DNA of 64,000 bases from Typha latifolia (lineage: Eukaryota > Streptophyta > Magnoliopsida > Poales > Typhaceae), in the NCBI GenBank assembly GCA_019914945.1, contig CM034099.1, positions 23,214,704 to 23,278,703 of the forward strand, read 5' to 3'. Positions within the stretch are counted from its first letter, which is position 1. Each line of letters starts with the position of its first letter. The notes beneath the pieces are model-generated. The model was not told the origin of the DNA, did not search any database, and worked only from the letters and a program-made list of their open reading frames with translations. This document shows positions 13,019-24,487 of this stretch, piece by piece. Made by a program: the position numbers and the translations under genes.

Positions 13019-15537
13019 ATTTATGTGGTACTCACATGCAGTTTAATCCTAGTGTTATTGTAACACGATGGGATTAGGTCATGATACGAAATGATCCAAG
13101 AAGCCCAACGAGACTCGTTCCTAAGTTTAGGCTTGGCCTGACCACGAACCATATGCCTTTGGGCTAGTCTTTTTCTTCTCTCTATTCAACCACGACTTAC
13201 GAGGTGGAGGTAGCTATCAGAAGATCACGTGAAAATAAAATAAAATAAAAAGGAGTTACTACAGTGGGAATGTGTCCGGCGAAAAGTGGAGACGTCTCTC
13301 CCGGGGCAAAAGGAGAAGAGCAAAAAGGAAGCGCGAGCCGCCGAGATAGCGACCTCTCGATGCGCGCAGGAGGGGGTAAGATATAAAATTACCCACTTTC
13401 TTTTGGGATTTGGGAGTCGGACTTATCTGCATATACACAATAATATAAAGTTTTACCGGGGTGGTATTGACAATTTTATTTTTATTATTTTTGGGCAGAG
13501 CAAATGGACTACTGGTGGTCCAAAGACTAACATGGTCTTATAGAATTGGGGGTGTTTTTCTTCTTAATTTAATTTGGCTTAGTCAGTTTGGTCAAGAACG
13601 GTGGACAACTATAACTACGATACGAGATCTGAAAATTGACTCAAGAAAACTAGCTCTTAATAAAGTTTTCAACAAGAAGTTTCCATTCTATATTATACCT
13701 ATTAGATTTTACAATATTAAAAACCTCTCTCTATCCAATTTAAAATCTAAGTGTTATAATAAAAACAAAACCACTGTTATTTTAGATTAACTGGTACATT
13801 AATTAATGTAATTATGGGTCAGAGACAGCCCAATGCTTTCCTACTTTAATGAACTAAGTACATATCGGAGCCTTTTTTAAGCTTTAATTACCCTTTGTAC
13901 TGTTCAGCAAGTTGAGATGTACTGAGAGGTAGAAGACAATCCTATGACACTCTCCTATCGAGTTTAGCACCACTGCGAGAAAGAAGAGGATTCTATTGCA
14001 TCGTCTTACAGTGGTCAAACTTATTTGAATTATTTTTTTTTATACTTGGTGGTCCTCATTAGTACATACCATATTTCTTTATTACAAGATGGTATATATT
14101 TTTTAGTTTAAATAATTAAATCAATTTGTTTTGCCAATACTTTTTCTTTTTCATGCAACTACTGGTATATTTGCAAAGGAGTCCTATATCTTCAGCCATA
14201 TTTGTAAAAAGATCTTTGATTCGTTAAAAAGAGAAAAACTATTATTTGTACATTTAATTGTACGTATAAAAGGTCCGTCAGCTTATATTCTTATCCCATT
14301 GTTTAATGCACCAATAATTTGGATATGATGGTCATAAAAAGTCTACCTCGGATAACATACATTAATGGGCATTTAATGCCTTACGAACTGCCATGCCACT
14401 GTATGTATGTATGGCATTAATGGTTAGATCCAATGTTTGCCTGGTATTAATCTCTTCTCTGGCCCCTTTTGCGGCCTCGATTCGTGACTCGCTAAAGAAA
14501 TCTCTCCACTGGATTTATCCTCCCCAACGAAGCACAACCACAATTGAGCTCATCAATTTGATGTTGGGTCTCTTTCTAAGGTCACTTCGTGGGTGGCCAA
14601 AAGATTTTCTCTCAACCCTATGGCGATTGGACACGTAAGCTATTGTTTTTGGTAGACGGGTGGCGCTGGATAAAAAGCTGTCAACTAACCTACGCACCAT
14701 AAGCCACCGATATCTCCGTGCGCCTAAAAGCCGTGTCCTTTCGAAGACAAGGCGATGCTAATACGACATCCCTAAGCCGTAGGATCGATAGACCACCTCG
14801 TTTCCACCGTCCATCCGCAGTGTTTTTTAGCTGCAGTGGTTTGTCTACTCTGACACCTTGACCACCCTCTTCTCTTTTATTGTTTAAACGAAGTCAGCGA
14901 GTTGCATCTCTGGATTTATATGCCTTCAAATGTCAAAATTCAAAACTATCGTATAATTTTAGGTTGCCAACCAAGTCGGCAGCTGAATTATATCCCCTAT
15001 AATTAGTCAAGATGTGTATGTTATTTTCCAGGAACGTTCTTCTAATGAGTCTTAACAATGCCAAATGAATCCTTTTTTTATGTTAAAATCACTACTTTGT
15101 TTTTTTATAATTTTTTAATATATAATAAATTTGTAGATTAATTGTATACTAGTATACAAAGTGTAACTCTTGGTGTGATTCAACCACTAAGTTATAAAAA
15201 GTAAAATATATTTAAAAGAAATAGTTGTTTTTGAATATTAATAATCGTAAAGCTGTTTAGGTTGCTTAAAATATTATTATTCTTATTTTTTAAATGATGG
15301 ATCACTGGTCGTCGGTGTGACCCGCACTAGTCGCCGTAGCGTCCCAAGAACTCGACCATCTAAGAGGCTTGGTCCACTTGATCCAGCCGAAAGGGACGCG
15401 CCAGAGAATTGTAGAATGGTAGTAGAAGCTATAATACAAACACCGTCTCGTATAAACGATCTATACCTTGTCATACTGCCGTATAATTCTCTGAAATTGA
15501 AATAATAAAAGAAATTAAAAAAAGCGAAGCTATGCTC

Positions 15538-15538
<1 letters not shown>

Positions 15539-15580
<42 letters not shown>
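15539..15580 (+). repeat. (AG)n microsatellite in the Sec14 leader/promoter
   Basis: An uninterrupted AG run of about 21 units is followed by more purine-rich sequence to 15720. It lies just upstream of or inside the presumed leader. Such tracts are known binding sites of plant BBR/BPC (GAGA) factors; use here is inference. Confidence 0.85.
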
Positions 15581-15584
<4 letters not shown>

Positions 15585-15599
15585 GTGAGAGAAATTAGA

Positions 15600-16458
15600 G
15601 AGAAAGAGCAGAGCGGCAGAGTGGTCGAATCTTCGAATTCTTTTCTTGAAGAAGCAAGCAAGGAGGAGGAGAATAGGGAGAAGGGAGAAAGATTAGAAGA
15701 GGAAAGGGAGGAAAAGGAGAAGCGATCCAATTCTTCTCTCTTCCTCCTCTCTAAATCATAAGATCTCGAGGTTTTCGTTCTCGTTCTTGGAGTTTATCGC
15801 CGTGAATCCCTTCGTCGGATCGTTCTTGATCTCAACCTGGGATTCTGAACCAGGTAAAGATCTATGGTGCTTGCTTGCTGCAGCTGAATTGAGGTCCGGA
15901 TCCGGCGTTTTTGGAGATTTTTCTTTCGTTTTTTCTATTTTCCGGGTATTGGATCTGGGCATCGTGTTTTTGATGGCCAATGTAGGAGTTGGCGTAAGGT
16001 TTTTCTTATTTGAATGAAGGTTTTGACCGGCTTTAATGGGAGGATTAAAAGGATCTCGATGAGAGTAATCAGATCTGTTACGATCTTTGAATCCTGGGAG
16101 CTGTAAGTGAGATTTAATGTTGCTTTCCTTCCTGAAATCGGGTTTGGTTGCGGATTAGGATAACCGTAGCGAATGCAGATACATCATGATATTGTCCACG
16201 GTTTCTTTTGGACGGGTCCTCGGGGCTAACAGATTGGAATGGGTCCTTTCACTTTAATCGTTCCATTCTTTTATCTGATGGCACGAAGAAATCACATCCA
16301 AATTTTCTTTTTCTTCATGTTTTAGGTTCAAGAATCTAATGTGTATGCTTAAGCTTCAAGGTATGGGATCCTCATCAAAATGACTGCATTGAAGCAGAGA
16401 TGTCATTTTGAATTTTATGGTCTGGAAAACTAGATCTTTGGACAGCATTGGTTGAAAA
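15600..16458 (+). promoter_or_regulatory. 5' leader of the Sec14 gene with leader intron and two uORFs
   Basis: A CAG|GTAAAG donor at 15853/15854 and a TTTTAG acceptor at 16324 predict a leader intron at 15854-16324. The remaining leader holds two short uORFs: 16339-16383 (14 codons) and 16380-16433 (17 codons). They overlap by ATGA and both end before the main ATG at 16459. They could reduce main-frame translation. Confidence 0.5.
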
Positions 16459-19400
16459 ATGTCAGGTTGGAATTCTATTGAAGAACTTAAAATTTTAGGG
16501 ACTTTTTTTTTTTTAAATCTCTCCGACTTCTTGATTGCGCAATGCTTCATTGCAGTCACCCATGCTGGAGATGTTGAGATAGTGGTCAGTAACGATGAGA
16601 GAAAAGATAGGAGATCCGACATTGAGAACTCAGAAGATGAGAGAAGAAGAACAAAGATTGGCTCTCTGAGAAAGAAAGCGCTGCATGCGCTGAAGAAGCG
16701 AGGGAAGAGGAAGGTGGACTTCAGGTTCCCTTCCATTTCGATTGAGGACATAAGGGATGCTGAAGAGGAGCAGGCGGTCATCGCGTTCAGGGAAAAACTA
16801 ATTGCAAATAATTTATTGCCTGAGAAACATGATGACTATCATATGTTGCTCAGGTCGGCACGATTAATCTTCTTTGCTTTTTGTCTGAAAACATATTTAA
16901 GGACACATAATTTTTTTTTAGATATTATCACCCTTAATCCAGACACAGGTCGTGAATTAAACTGTTCATTTGATGCAGATTTCTCAAAGCTAGGAAATTT
17001 GATTTTGACAAAGCAACTCAGATGTGGGCTGAGATGCTTAGATGGAGAAAAGAATTCGGAACAGACACAATCTTGGTGGTGAGGCCACTATATCTTCTAA
17101 AGCTAGTAATCCAATATTGTCTTAAGTGATACTACTTGTAAGAGCTGTTTATCTTGGCCCTCCCCTGAGCTTATTGATGAAGAATCATTAGTCTCTTCAG
17201 ATACAACTGAATATTCATGTTTGCCGAAAGACAAGATTGACCGGCTATATACTTTTGGTTGCATTTAGAGTTTGGATCTTCTTAGAGAGCAACCCTAATG
17301 TTAGTTCATATGGATTTAGGTTCTTTTTTCTTATTCTTTATTAGCTTCTTATACAAGTGGGTGTTGGTGGAGCTTCCACCATGGAATTGCTTCCAGAAAT
17401 TTAGCATCCAAACATTAATGTCTAGCTTTAATTCCATTTGATTTTGTCCCATCCATCAGTCAGCTTTGTGCTGTTCAGTATTAGTGTTATGGCCTGTGGT
17501 CATTGAACCAAACTAACGACATGTTCATGGCCTTCTAGAGTTTCCCACCATGAACGATGATGAAAAATATCTTCCCTTAGAGCATGTCAATTACAGTACA
17601 GACATGGTAATGGTCTACTCAACAATGGGAGCCACTTCCATGGAAGGCCCCATTTTTCAGTAAATCTCTGTATGCATTTCATAATCAAATCCATTGCTTT
17701 TTTTTTATTAACATATTGTACTATCTTGTATTGTGACAACATTAATTCCTCTGCATTTCAGGATTTTGAATTTGAAGAGCTACAAGAAGTGCTGTGCTAT
17801 TATCCACAGGGGTACCATGGGGTTGACAAGGAGGGAAGGCCTGTCTATATTGAGAGGCTTGGGAAAGTTGAACCAAATAAGCTTATGCAAATTACCACAG
17901 TGGACCGCTATATAAAGTATCACGTACAAGAGTTTGAGAGGGCTTTTCGTGAGAAGTTTCCTGCATGTACATTTGCCGCCAAAAGACATATAGGTTCCAC
18001 AACTACAATACTGGATGTGCATGGAGTGGTATGTCAAACTCTTTGCTTGCTATGAAATTATACTATAACAAGAAATAATTTTCTTTGCATTAAATCCTAC
18101 ATTTTCTTTTTCGCACTATTCATAATTGGGCCATTTGTTTGAAGTTTTAGAAACTTGTTTAGTAATCTAGTTGTCTATGTAATCTATGCAGGGCTTTAAG
18201 AATTTCAGCAAGAGTGCAAGGGAGCTTATACATCATATGCAGAAAATAGATGGTGATTACTACCCTGAGGTACTTTTACTCTAAGGTGAATGCATTATTT
18301 TCAACTAGCTCTGGATTAGAATAGTAAAGGAGGTTATTACCCTTGTGTAGACGCTACATCAAATGTTCATTGTCAATGCTGGCCATGGTTTCAAGCTGAT
18401 CTGGAACAGTGTAAAGGGTTTTCTTGACCCCAAGACTACATCAAAGATACATGTAAGCTTAATGTTGTTATGTTATTTGTGTGATTTCCACTCCCTATTC
18501 TCTTCTTTCATTAATGATGGTTTGACTTATCTTCTTGAGTAGGTGCTGGGAACTAAATATCAGAGTCGACTACTTGAAGCTATTGACCTCAGGTTGGTTT
18601 ATATTGTCATATCTGACTAATTTCTTCTGATGAATTTCCATGTATTCTGGAAATTTGGTGCATGAGTCAGTTTTTCAGATTACTTTTGTGCAAACTCTTC
18701 TCAGTCAATTACCAGACTTTCTTGGTGGCTTGTGCACATGCTCTGATAAGGGAGGGTGTCTTAGGTCAAACGAAGGACCATGGAATGACCCTGCAATTAT
18801 GAAGGTTGAACCTCTTTTGCAATGTTTAGCAAATGTGTATATCAGATTGTAGCAGCTTTTACTGGCAGTATTGTTACATTGGCACTATAAAGTTTGAGCA
18901 TCTTGATGTACCAAGTGGGAGTAAAAGTAATGATTTTTTCCCCTTGTCTAGCTTGTGCATAGCATTGAAGCAGCTTCTGTAAGGGAAATTAGTGGAGTAT
19001 CTGATGGAGAAGAAAGCGGCACTTCCCTTAGACTACGGCCACTAAAGGCAAGATTCACACTGTCCACCATCATTTTACTCTTAAGACTAATTTGATCACT
19101 CTTCTTTTTGACACTAAATTTTACTTGGTTGTTTCTTCTGAATGTCAGGGAAGGACTAGTGATAGATCGAATGCTGAATCAGGCTCGGATGTCGATGATC
19201 TTGGGTCACCTGTTGCATGTAGAACTGCTTGCTTGACTCCAGTTCATGAAGAAGTAGGTTAAACTCTTTTGATGCATACAGCATAGCATAGGTATTAGGT
19301 TCCATTTGTGAACTTGTGCTTGCAAAAAAGTGTTGAGAGTGATTATTTACAAAAGCTTCATGAAATGGTGGAGGTACATCTCAGCAGTTCTCTTTCAGTA

Positions 19401-22400
19401 TGCCGACTGTATCTTCCTCTGTTATGCCATGAACTAGGTGTGAAGATTTAATCATGTGTCTCCGAACTAGCAAGAGTTCATGCCCTATGCTTCCCTTCTC
19501 GTTAAGATTTTTCTGTGAAATTACTTAATTATTTTGTGAGAGATGAATCTCTTGAGTGGTGACTTACTATCTATTCGCTATCACATTTTACTCTAATCTG
19601 GATAACCCTGAGTGACTAAGTTCCACTCAAATTCCACAGTACAGGAATATGTCAAAACCCTAACATCCATTTAAGTATTTAACTGTTAGGGAGTTGGTGT
19701 ATGTGTATCACTTCCTCCAATAGTGCACTTATTAGCAAATGTACTCTTCTGACTGGGTGCCACTCATTTTCCTCAGTGAAATGCAATTTATAATTCAACT
19801 GACCTGTGTTTGGATCTTTGAAAGAAATGTGTGATTTTCTTCTGTCCACTTCCAGTCAAATAGTCATTTCTTTAATGCATAATTAGTAAACTCTAGTCCT
19901 ATTCTTTAAGTCATGTGATATCTGTATTTTAATCTTGTTATTCTTTGGCTAACTTTTGCTATCTCAATATTTCCAGAAAGGTTTTTGTGTCGATCATTTT
20001 AACCCTTTCCATATTATGGTTATGAGTAACAGCTTTTGCAATTTAATCTTTTGTTAATGCTATTTGTTTAGGTCAGGGGATCAGATTCTACAGCTTACTA
20101 CAGTTGTGATGACCAGCTTGCCATGGCGGATAAAGTTATAGACTCTGGTAGAAGAGGACATGGATATGTTAGACAAACATCCAAACAATTTAATAATCAG
20201 AGGCAGTCTTCGGCCACTCGAAGATCACATGTATTAGGTACGTACTGTCTAATATACTTTGTGAGGTATCCAAGTCAACCCTTTAAATTTCTGGGCTACC
20301 TTTTTCTTCTCCACTGTAAAAGTCAATTCATCAAAATTCTAGCTGATCTTGCAGTACCCTTTATTTTCTGGTCTGTTCAAACTACAAAATCTTATTTCTT
20401 GAGACAAGAAAAGTTTCAGGGGATTTGCAGCAAACTGCTTGTGTAGTATTGTCTCAGAGAAAAGAAAACAAATTGGCTGTACAATAAAGACCATATAGAA
20501 CCATTTTGTTCCATACTTCCATTTTCTTTGTGTAGTTCTGACTGATTGTTTTATTTATTTATTTATTTAATAAAAATGAGTTTAGAAAGATTAGTGCCAA
20601 TATGTGTAAAGACTAAAGAATTAGTTGGGTGAATTATTACTTCTAAGAAATTGCTGATGCTTGATCAGAATATGGTACATCTCAATGATGATAAGATAGC
20701 ACGTAAGACTTACTTTCTGATGCAGTGTGATGTAATGGCTTTTCAATACTATTCCTAATAGCACTTAAGATTTGCTTTCTGTTGCACTGGATGCTGTGAC
20801 TATCAGTGTTATTCTTAAATTTGACTACTAGTAGAAATTTTAGAATAGCAATTTTATGCACTTTTCAGAGAGCATTGCTCTGAAATGTGTAGTGCTTGCT
20901 TCTTTGGTGCTGTATTTGCTTTTAGTTGTGAAATGTTTTGCATGATATTCATTTTGATTTGTTGTTTTATTTATCTTTATCAAATCTTCCTTCTGCTTAT
21001 TATAATTAGTTTCATCTTATTAACTAGTCTTTATACTTAGTTTTCTTGGTTCATGGTGTCTTCAGCTCTTTGCTACCTGAATATTTAGTCTTAATTAATT
21101 TCTTTTAAGTAAATAATCTTCATTTGTTGTTATTTATACATAGTCTTTCTAAATGAAGAATTGGAGAGTTTTCTGAAATAACTCATTACAATCTTTCCTA
21201 ATTTTCTAGCTTATTGGCCCACGATTGGCCATTTGATTTCAACTTCTTAGACTATGCACCATGCTGAAAAATGAATGCACATGATTTTAATTTATTTACT
21301 CTGTAGATTTCATTGAAATTCAGTATTCTCATATTTTATGAATGCAAGTCAATATTGTTAAATAGTTTCAGATGATGTAGTCTTGTCTGATTATTAAATA
21401 TGAAGTACTGAAAAAATGTCCTTTTAAGTTTTTGTCTGGTTGTTTTTGTATCAAGTTAGCTACCTTTGTGCAATGATTGTCCTACTTGGCTTCAATATTT
21501 TGACCTAGGAATATTGATTTCATCACCTCTTATCACAGGCAACTTGCTTCTTTATATGCACAATATCTGCAAAGATGACTCAGAGGAAAGAAGTTTGCGA
21601 TATCTTGCAAGAACAGTTGTTGCATTCTTGCTCAAAGTACTTTCGCTCTTTCGTATCTTTGGTTGTAGACGAGAGAGGAGATTGGAGAATATTCATCCTT
21701 CTGATACACCAGTCTCTTCCCCCAGTCATCTGCCAGATGCGGAAGCTGTCGGAGAAGACCTTGTAAGTCCTTGTCTAGAACGCCTTCAAAAGCTTGAGTC
21801 AGTGTTTAAACAGCTTAGTAGCAAGCCCCCGGAGATACCACAGGAGAAAGAGCGTGTACTCCTGGATTCTTTTGATAGGATAAAGTCCATCGAGTTTGAC
21901 CTTGAGAAGACAAAGAAAGTAAGTTTCTTGTTTTATCTCATGAGTTAATCTGCCTGATTTTGAAAATAAATAAAATCAACTATCAGAAGTATTTCTCAAG
22001 TCAAGGTAAACATGGACAGACTCTAGCAAAGCTTTAACTTGTGAATTACAGAATTATGTAACGATCTGTTTGCTTATAGTACATAGTTTTTAGCATACCA
22101 TACTAATAATGTATCATTATGAAATTATTGTCGGTCAGTTGAATACTGCGTTCTGGACATACTAATAAGTTTCTTGTTTTATCTCATGAGTTAATCTGCC
22201 TGATTTTGAAAATAAATAAAATCAACTATCAGAAGTATTTCTCAAGTCAAGGTAAACATGGACAGACTCTAGCAAAGCTTTAACTTGTGAATTACAGAAT
22301 TATGTAACGATCTGTTTGCTTATAGTACATAGTTTTTAGCATACCATACTAATAATGTATCATTATGAAATTATTGTCGGTCAGTTGAATACTGCGTTCT

Positions 22401-23229
22401 GGACATACTAATAAGTTTCTTGTTTTATCTCATGAGTTAATCTGCCTGATTTTGAAAATAAATAAAATCAACTATCAGAAGTATTTCTCAAGTCAAGGTA
22501 AACATGGACAGACTCTAGCAAAGCTTTAACTTGTGAATTACAGAATTATGTAACGATCTGTTTGCTTATAGTACATAGTTTTTAGCATACCATACTAATA
22601 ATGTATCATTATGAAATTATTGTCGGTCAGTTGAATACTGCGTTCTGGACCTACATGCAGCTTTGTTTTACTGTAGTTAGTCAAATAACTTATGTGTTAT
22701 TCTCAATAAGGTTGAATTGATTCTTTTGTTGTTCATTTTACCACAACATGAGATGGCCTTTTCTAATTCTTTCAGAACTAAAGCTGCCATCGATTTTAAC
22801 AAATGTAATATCAATACGCTTTTTACAGGAATACCATTAAAAATTTAATCTATTTTACTTGTAGCGTTACAATAATTCACCACAAATACAAACTTTTTTT
22901 TTCTACTTTTCTGTTTCTCTAACTCTGTCTTCATTCAGATATTACATGCCACTGTGATAAAGCAGATGGAGATGGCAGAGACGTTCGAGTCTGTACGGGA
23001 GTCCAATCTTAGGGTAAGTCTGATTTTTTTTCATGTTCTGGCCATTGATTTTTTTTTTTTGGTGAATATTGTACTTGCCAAATCTCTTTCATTATTTTTT
23101 TTTCTTTATGTTTTTTCTTCAAGTCTCAAGACCGATATAGAAAATTGTGATGTGAGATCTGTTGCTTAGTTAGGTGCTTACTAACTCACAATTGTTTATA
23201 TTCTGCAGAGAAGGAAGTTCTGTTCATAA
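16459..23229 (+). CDS. Sec14-nodulin phosphatidylinositol transfer protein (SFH-like)
   Basis: Fourteen coding exons join to 614 codons: 16459-16465, 16556-16853, 16979-17078, 17762-18028, 18192-18269, 18351-18452, 18543-18592, 18705-18804, 18952-19047, 19149-19253, 20072-20237, 21539-21918, 22939-23013 and 23209-23229. Phases agree at every junction. Exon 1 is only ATGTCAG, giving [18 protein letters not shown] after splicing. There follow a basic [17 protein letters not shown] stretch, the CRAL-TRIO N region ([20 protein letters not shown]), the Sec14 lipid-binding domain ([55 protein letters not shown]) and [11 protein letters not shown]. The C-terminal nodulin-like region is coiled-coil-rich ([30 protein letters not shown]) and ends RRKFCS. 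Family members exchange PI and PC and stimulate phosphoinositide signalling in polarised membrane growth. Intron 9 appears to use a GC donor (AAG|GCAAGA). The last intron-rich part carries a 246-bp triplication. Confidence 0.92.
21921..22650 (+). repeat. 246-bp tandem triplication inside a Sec14 intron
   Basis: Three units start at 21921, 22167 and 22413 with AAGTTTCTTG. The period is exactly 246. The third copy stops at 22650 (GGAC), 8 bases short. By eye I found no difference between copies. The first unit begins two bases after the GT of the intron donor at 21919, so the donor is not duplicated. Confidence 0.95.
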
Positions 23230-24359
23230 CCGGAGTAGTTGTACATGATGAATGGATGCATAGAAGGTTGCAGTTCTTGGAGTAGAGGCAGCTAGGAGAA
23301 TATCTCCTGATATATGACTGCCTATTTTTGCCCATCTTTTTGGTTCTAGCTCTTTGTTTTTGTTCTTGATGTCAAATGTGCCACACCCGCTAACAGTTAC
23401 AAGCAAAGATTGTGTTGCGGCATCTGATCGAAGCAAGCGTCGGGGAGAAGTTGAAAAGAACAAAAGACACATATAGGAACGATAATTAACAAATTATAGT
23501 TAATTATCATGTAAATATTTCTTCTCTCTTTTGCCATTACTTATGTTCCTCTTGTTGTATTGTCTCTTGCTTTAGCTATTATGGTTAGTAATAGTGAAAC
23601 TACAATGTAGTGATCACCAAACTGTAATGCTTGTTCTTGTCCTTCAATATCCTAAGCCCTGAGGCATTTTGAGCTAGGATTTTTCAGCCATATATGCTAT
23701 ATCCTTTCAAACCAGCCATAAGATGTCAATGGGTTGGGCCGGGCCGGGCCTAGTTAATCTTTTGCATTTTATGATATCATGGTCATACATATATATATTT
23801 TTTATAAAAAAAACCTAATTTAAATAATGAAGGACAGCATACCGAATCACGTACAACGTCTGTATTTTGAAATCCATATCCATGTCGCGAAACCCAAAGA
23901 AATCTATCTCCAAATATCAGCTAGAACAACTAGGCCAATATAAATTAAGCAAAGTTGAACTAGTCTTCTTTTTGTGATCTTTAAAACTTCTTCTTATTTA
24001 CCCCTTTTTATTCCAACCCAGCTGGAGCGGGTCCCCATCACAAATATCCAACTGCCTGGCAATCAATAATTCGACCTGCAACTGCAAAAGTTTCATGACT
24101 CGTAATAGTAGATAGTTAGTTCCAATGGATCAATCTTTTTCTTTTATTGATCAATCTTTTGTCACTGTCCGATCGACCAGAACCAAATCCCAGCCGTCTC
24201 CCAGGACTGGGTATCAAAAACCGCGTTTTCCTTTTTGTTGTCTTTCCATTTTAATAGCTAGTAATAGTGGCTCGGCTTAGTTGGCTCCAGCGATCGCTTC
24301 CCCCGAGATCCAGTCTTGACTCCGTCTCTCTCGCGCTACGCTGCGTTCCTTCGTGCCTG

Positions 24360-24360
<1 letters not shown>
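23230..24360. other. Spacer between the Sec14 and LORELEI-like genes
   Basis: It contains the Sec14 3' untranslated region and an AT-rich spacer. A short GGGCCGGGCCGGGCC run lies at 23734-23750, like the motif at 48.4-48.6 kb. No gene is seen. Confidence 0.45.

Positions 24361-24407
<47 letters not shown>
24361..24407 (+). repeat. (CT)n microsatellite in the LORELEI-like leader
   Basis: A pure CT run of about 23 units lies roughly 80 bases upstream of the start codon, probably inside the transcribed leader. Confidence 0.9.
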
Positions 24408-24411
<4 letters not shown>

Positions 24412-24487
24412 CTACGACCACCTTCTTCTCTCTCCTTCCCCTCTCTTTTGCTCTGATCTCTGCGTGGGAGAAACCTCGTGCAGAGAT

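Larger units (their letters stand above)
12331..15538. other. Gene-poor spacer upstream of the Sec14 gene
   Basis: It contains two GC-richer islands (about 12480-12720 and 13260-13380) that look promoter-like but have no gene attached. Open frames at 13461-13790, 14393-14638 and 15283-15505 match no family I know. The block at 14390-14830 has more even base composition and may be old transposon or gene debris. Confidence 0.35.

Noticed and set aside
13461..13790. 109-codon plus-strand open frame
   Set aside because: AT-rich composition, no motif, ordinary chance length for such DNA.
15973..15993. ATG with MANVGVG followed by a GTAAGG donor, as first exon of the Sec14 gene
   Set aside because: It ends in phase 0, while the next exon (16556) needs one leading base; joining gives an immediate frame with a stop. 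ATGTCAG at 16459 gives the right phase and a family-like start.
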